A stretch of DNA of 17,526 nucleotides from contig JAEUIG010000061.1 of NCBI GenBank assembly GCA_016795125.1, forward strand, positions 1 through 17,526, written 5' to 3'. Positions 14,717-17,526 of the stretch are shown in pieces. Each line of letters begins with the position of its first letter. The stretch's first letter is position 1. A program made the position numbers and the translations under genes. Under the pieces are notes generated by a model that made no database searches, was not told the DNA's origin, and worked only from the letters and a program-made list of their open reading frames with translations. This stretch comes from Planctomycetaceae bacterium (GTDB taxonomy: Bacteria; Planctomycetota; Planctomycetia; Planctomycetales; Planctomycetaceae).

Positions 14717-15036
14717 GGGCGCTCCTGACAGGACGCGAGCGTAGCGTCCCTATCAAAGTATGCTCGCGCGACTGGCAGAGGCAAGTGTCTGCCGGAGGGA
14801 ATTATTGCGGAGTGTGACGCTTGTTCGGGACGGGGGTATCCGCGAAAGCCTGCCGCCTGACGCCGGGTGCCACTGGCGTTGCCAGTGCGAACGGGAAACT
14901 CCATGCCCAAGGCACTGGCGGAGCCAGTGGCGCCCTACCCGGATCCTTCGCAATGACGTCGCACTGTGCGCGGGCAGACTGTCCGCCCACACCCTGACCG
15001 CTATACTCGGACGCACGACGCCATCCGTTGTTTGCC
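14717..15036. other. Divergent intergenic region with hairpin repeat
   Basis: This 320-base stretch separates the protease operon (leftward) from the ABC exporter genes (rightward) and must contain both promoters. I can define neither with confidence; TATACT at 15002-15007 is a possible -10 for the ABC genes, but no matching -35 is visible. The middle holds the paired hairpins at 14867-14934. Confidence 0.55.
14867..14934. repeat. Paired hairpin repeat (REP-like)
   Basis: Two copies of CACTGGC-NNN-GCCAGTG occur: 14871-14887 (loop GTT) and 14913-14929 (loop GGA), separated by 25 bases. The outer flanks GGTGC and GGCGCC let the whole unit pair as one long imperfect palindrome. Noncoding; it resembles intergenic REP-type repeats. 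Confidence 0.8.
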
Positions 15037-15951
15037 ATGTCGTTGATCGATCTGCAGAACGTCACGCACTACTACGGAACCCACTGCGCGCTGCAGGGGG
15101 TGACGGTGTCGCTTGCGCCGGGTGCGATCGGACTGATCGGGCAGAATGGCGCAGGAAAGTCGACCCTGCTGAAGATTCTACTGGGACTCGTGCGGCCGTC
15201 GCAGGGGACCGGCGCCGTGCTTGGACGGGACATTCGCGGTTCGGGGAGCGAGCTGCGGGGTCGTGTCGGCTACATGCCGGAGGCGGAGTCGTTCGTCCCG
15301 GGGCTAAGAGGCGTCGATCTCGTCTCGCTGGCGGGCGAGCTCAGCGGAATGCCCCGCAAGCAGGCGCTGCGACGCGCGCACGAGGTCCTGAGCTATCTCG
15401 GTCTCGAGGAAGCGCGCTATCGACGCAGCGAAGAATACTCGGTCGGCATGAAACAGCGGCTCAAGCTGGCGACGGCGATGGTCCACGACCCGGACCTGCT
15501 GCTGCTGGATGAGCCGACGGCGGGGCTTGATCCGGACGGCCGCGACTCGATGCTGGCGCTGCTGGCCTCGCTGGCGACGCGACATGGCAAATCGCTGATG
15601 TTGTCGACGCACCTGCTGGGGGACATTGATCGCGTCTGCTCGCAGGTGGTGATCGTCGATCGCGGCCAGGTGCGCGGCGTCGGCCGGATTTCAGAACTGC
15701 GCTCGGAGTATCGCGGCAGGTACCGTCTCCGCTGGAGCGGCGTTGCGGCCAGCTTTCTCGATTCGCTGCGCAGTGTCGGCGTGAACGTGGACGTGAACGG
15801 CCGCCCGGACGAAGCCCTCGCCGAAGTTCCCGACGGCTGGCCGGCCCGGCGGTTCTTTGAACTCGCCAACGGCAGTGCGCTCACGCTCCGCGAAGTCCAC
15901 CCGCTGGAGGAAGACCTCGAGGCCGTGTACCACAGGCTCATACAGGCGTAA
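15037..15951 (+). CDS. ABC transporter ATP-binding protein, 304 aa
   Basis: This is a cytosolic ATPase that powers an ABC-2 type membrane transporter. Residues about 3-220 form the nucleotide-binding domain: Walker A GQNGAGKST with Lys41, a Q-loop region at YMPEAES, signature YSVGMKQRLKLA in place of LSGGQ, Walker B LLLLDEPTAGLDP, and the H-loop at STH. Residues 220-304 are a C-terminal extension of the kind seen in exporter ATPases. The start is the ATG at 15037; an RBS is not obvious, and a TTG nine bases earlier is possible. The permease gene follows after 118 bases containing an AT-rich palindrome, and a second ATPase comes after the permease. Substrate unknown. Confidence 0.93.
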   Translation: MSLIDLQNVTHYYGTHCALQGVTVSLAPGAIGLIGQNGAGKSTLLKILLGLVRPSQGTGAVLGRDIRGSGSELRGRVGYMPEAESFVPGLRGVDLVSLAGELSGMPRKQALRRAHEVLSYLGLEEARYRRSEEYSVGMKQRLKLATAMVHDPDLLLLDEPTAGLDPDGRDSMLALLASLATRHGKSLMLSTHLLGDIDRVCSQVVIVDRGQVRGVGRISELRSEYRGRYRLRWSGVAASFLDSLRSVGVNVDVNGRPDEALAEVPDGWPARRFFELANGSALTLREVHPLEEDLEAVYHRLIQA

Positions 15952-16064
15952 GGGATTTTCGATTTTGGGTTTTGGATTTTCGATTCAGCATGCAATCCAA
16001 TATCCAAACACAGTTCGGCCGGTCTCTTCAATCCAAAATCGAAAATCCAAAATCGAAAATCCTT
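15952..16064. repeat. AT-rich long palindrome between ATPase and permease genes
   Basis: The left arm (15952-15986) contains GGATTTTCGATTTTGG-type units, and the right arm (16030-16064) contains AATCCAAAATCGAAAATCC twice over in overlapping form; the two arms are near-perfect reverse complements around a loop of roughly 45 bases. Base composition differs sharply from the GC-rich genes around it. Noncoding and probably mobile or repeat-derived. Confidence 0.85.
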
Positions 16065-16069
16065 CACCG

Positions 16070-16942
16070 ATGCCCATCGAACTCACCGGATACCGTGGCT
16101 GGGAAGGCAAGCAGCGGTCGTCGTGGCGCGCCGTCTGGGCCATCGTGCGAACCGGCGTGCTGATGATCCTGCGGCGATGGGTGTTCTGGTTGCTGATTGG
16201 CCTCGGCCTGCTGAACTTCATCTTCAATTTCGCCTTCATCTACCTGAAAGCGACGCTGACGGTTCAGGATGAAGGCTTCGCGCGGTTTCTTGACCAGTAC
16301 CAGGTGACCGGCACCGGCGAGGCCTACACGGAGTTCATGCGCGCGCAGGCGACCATCACCGCGCTGCTGCTGGCGTTCGCCGGGGCGTCGCTGATCGGCG
16401 CCGACTATCGACAGGGAGGCATGATCTACTACCTGTCGCGGCGCATCGAACGCCGGCACTACATCGTCGGCAAGCTGCTGACCGTTGCCACGGTCGTCAC
16501 GCTGATCACGACCGTCCCCGCGCTGGCGCTGTATGTGCAATACGGCGTACTCAGCAACTCGCTCGACTACTTCCTGGACAATCCCCGCATCCTCGTCGGC
16601 ATCCTGGGCTACGGAGCGGTGCTGGCGTTGGTCCAGAGCCTGCTGCTGTTTGCGGTGGCGGCCTGGGTGCACCGCGCCGTGCCTCTGGTGATGTGCTGGC
16701 TGGGCATCTTCGTGCTGCTGGAAGCGCTTGGGGCGGCGGCCCGCGAAATCAACGACAACCGCCGATGGCTGCTGCTGGGCATCTGGCGGGACATGCATCG
16801 CATCGGCGAGTGGTGCTTCGGCGCCCGCGAGCCGGAACGCATTCCGACCGGTCCGCAGTGCGCCGCCGTGCTGGCCGGGGTCTGCATCGTCTGCCTCATC
16901 GTCATCATCCGCCGCGTGCGTGCCGTGGAGATTGTTCGATGA
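16070..16942 (+). CDS. ABC-2 type transporter permease, 290 aa
   Basis: The protein has about six hydrophobic helices: residues about 37-58 (WVFWLLIGLGLLNFIFNFAF), 93-113 (TALLLAFAGASLIGA), 137-160 (VATVVTLITTVPALALYV), 178-203 (ILVGILGYGAVLALVQSLLL), 208-228 (LVMCWLGIFVLLEALG) and 265-282 (AAVLAGVCIVCLIVII). Between the second and third lies ADYRQGGMIYYLSRRIERRH, the coupling region typical of ABC-2 permeases, in which a regulated export domain contacts the ATPase. The ATG at 16070 lies directly after the AT-rich palindrome and has no visible RBS. The stop overlaps the start of the second ATPase as ATGA, indicating translational coupling. It probably exports a substrate or assists membrane maintenance; the substrate is unknown. 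Confidence 0.88.
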   Translation: MPIELTGYRGWEGKQRSSWRAVWAIVRTGVLMILRRWVFWLLIGLGLLNFIFNFAFIYLKATLTVQDEGFARFLDQYQVTGTGEAYTEFMRAQATITALLLAFAGASLIGADYRQGGMIYYLSRRIERRHYIVGKLLTVATVVTLITTVPALALYVQYGVLSNSLDYFLDNPRILVGILGYGAVLALVQSLLLFAVAAWVHRAVPLVMCWLGIFVLLEALGAAAREINDNRRWLLLGIWRDMHRIGEWCFGAREPERIPTGPQCAAVLAGVCIVCLIVIIRRVRAVEIVR

Positions 16943-17526
16943 GCAGCATCCCCGCGCAGCCCCCCTCCGCGTTGATCCCGGCGCCCCTCGCCGAGTTCCG
17001 CAACGTCACCAAGTGGTACGGGCCGGTCATCGGCGTCAACGACATCTCCATGCGGCTCGGACCCGGCATCACTGGTCTGCTGGGTCCGAACGGCGCCGGG
17101 AAAACGACCGTCATCAAGCTGCTGACGGGCCAGCTCAAGCCCAGCCTCGGCAGGGTGATCGTTGGCGGCCATCCGGCCATCTCGGCGATCGCCAAGCGCA
17201 GGCTCGGCTACTGCCCCGATGTGGACACCTTTTACGAAGAGATGTCCGGCCGGCGTTTTGTCCGCACCATGGCGCGGCTGCACGGCATGGATGGAAAGAC
17301 GGCCCGCGATCGCGCCGATGCGGCGCTCGACATGGTCGGCATGTCCGATCGCGCCGATCGCAAGCTGCGCGGTTACTCCAAAGGGATGCGGCAGCGGATC
17401 AAGCTCGCGCAGGCGCTCGTGCATGACCCCGACCTGCTGATCGTGGATGAGCCGCTGAACGGCGTCGACCCGGTCGGCCGCCGCGAACTGATGGACCTGT
17501 TCCGCCGGTTTCGCGACCAGGGAAAG
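16939..17526 (+). CDS. Second ABC transporter ATP-binding protein, 3' end outside window
   Basis: The ATG at 16939 overlaps the permease stop (ATGA); 196 codons are visible and the frame is open at the window end. It carries an N-terminal extension of about 17 residues (SSIPAQPPSALIPAPLAE), then the ATPase domain: KWYGPVIGVNDISMRL, Walker A GPNGAGKTT with Lys55, Q-loop region YCPDVDTFYEEM, signature YSKGMRQRIKLAQAL and Walker B LLIVDEPLNGVDP. It resembles the first ATPase of the locus in its YSxGMxQR signature, so the two may pair as a heterodimer on one permease, or serve different permeases encoded beyond the window (inference). The C-terminus cannot be assessed. Confidence 0.93.
   Translation, partial: MSSIPAQPPSALIPAPLAEFRNVTKWYGPVIGVNDISMRLGPGITGLLGPNGAGKTTVIKLLTGQLKPSLGRVIVGGHPAISAIAKRRLGYCPDVDTFYEEMSGRRFVRTMARLHGMDGKTARDRADAALDMVGMSDRADRKLRGYSKGMRQRIKLAQALVHDPDLLIVDEPLNGVDPVGRRELMDLFRRFRDQGK

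Noticed and set aside
14380..14910. Long alternative frames opposite to or overlapping the two protease genes and FolD
   Set aside because: GC-rich codons keep shadow frames open; their translations are Arg/Pro/Ala-rich without domains, while the chosen frames contain complete catalytic motifs.
14867..14934. CRISPR-like array
   Set aside because: There are only two repeat units and they are hairpins within one palindrome; no regular spacers and no cas genes.

Overview
The window is GC-rich and looks like a chromosomal piece of a planctomycete (Planctomycetota). The best marker is a DUF1559 protein (4126-5130) with the type IV pilin-like N-terminus and C-terminal H-x9-DG motif that are massively expanded in that phylum, followed by a small Cys-anchored lipoprotein. 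The conserved hypothetical at 10014-10508, the lipoprotein at 10542-11657 and several short palindromic repeat families also fit. This assignment comes from gene content alone.

Region 1 (1-4067) looks like a sulfur-handling and methionine locus: an E1-like ThiF/MoeB-type adenylyltransferase cut by the window start, a minus-strand hypothetical, a small TusA-like protein, a DsrE-like protein whose start overlaps the tusA-like stop, and a 511-residue protein that fuses a second TusA-like domain to the catalytic half of a cobalamin-independent methionine synthase (MetE) with all four zinc ligands present. I read this as a persulfide relay delivering sulfur towards homocysteine or methionine. It is the most interesting system in the window, but its function is inferred. 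Region 2 (4126-5653) is the DUF1559/lipoprotein pair.

Region 3 (about 5845-9605) is accessory. A 3'-half copy of a CAU-anticodon tRNA plus its 3' flank lies at 5845-5905, in the same orientation as the complete tRNA at 9532-9605. Between them are many small genes: a basic hypothetical behind a promoter/operator palindrome, a cold-shock protein, zinc-ribbon and CxxC proteins, a Cys-poor HesB-like protein and a small membrane protein. The geometry is that of a tRNA-targeted genomic island, but no integrase is visible.

Region 4 (10014-14716) holds a conserved hypothetical and a lipoprotein on the plus strand. On the minus strand, apparently as one operon, are a DegP-like serine protease with PDZ, a degenerate relative of it with a PDZ domain nested inside the protease fold, and folD. 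The folD and lipoprotein genes converge and overlap by 128 bases. Region 5 (15037-17526) is an ABC-2 type exporter locus (ATPase, permease, second ATPase cut by the window end), with an AT-rich palindromic repeat between the first two genes.
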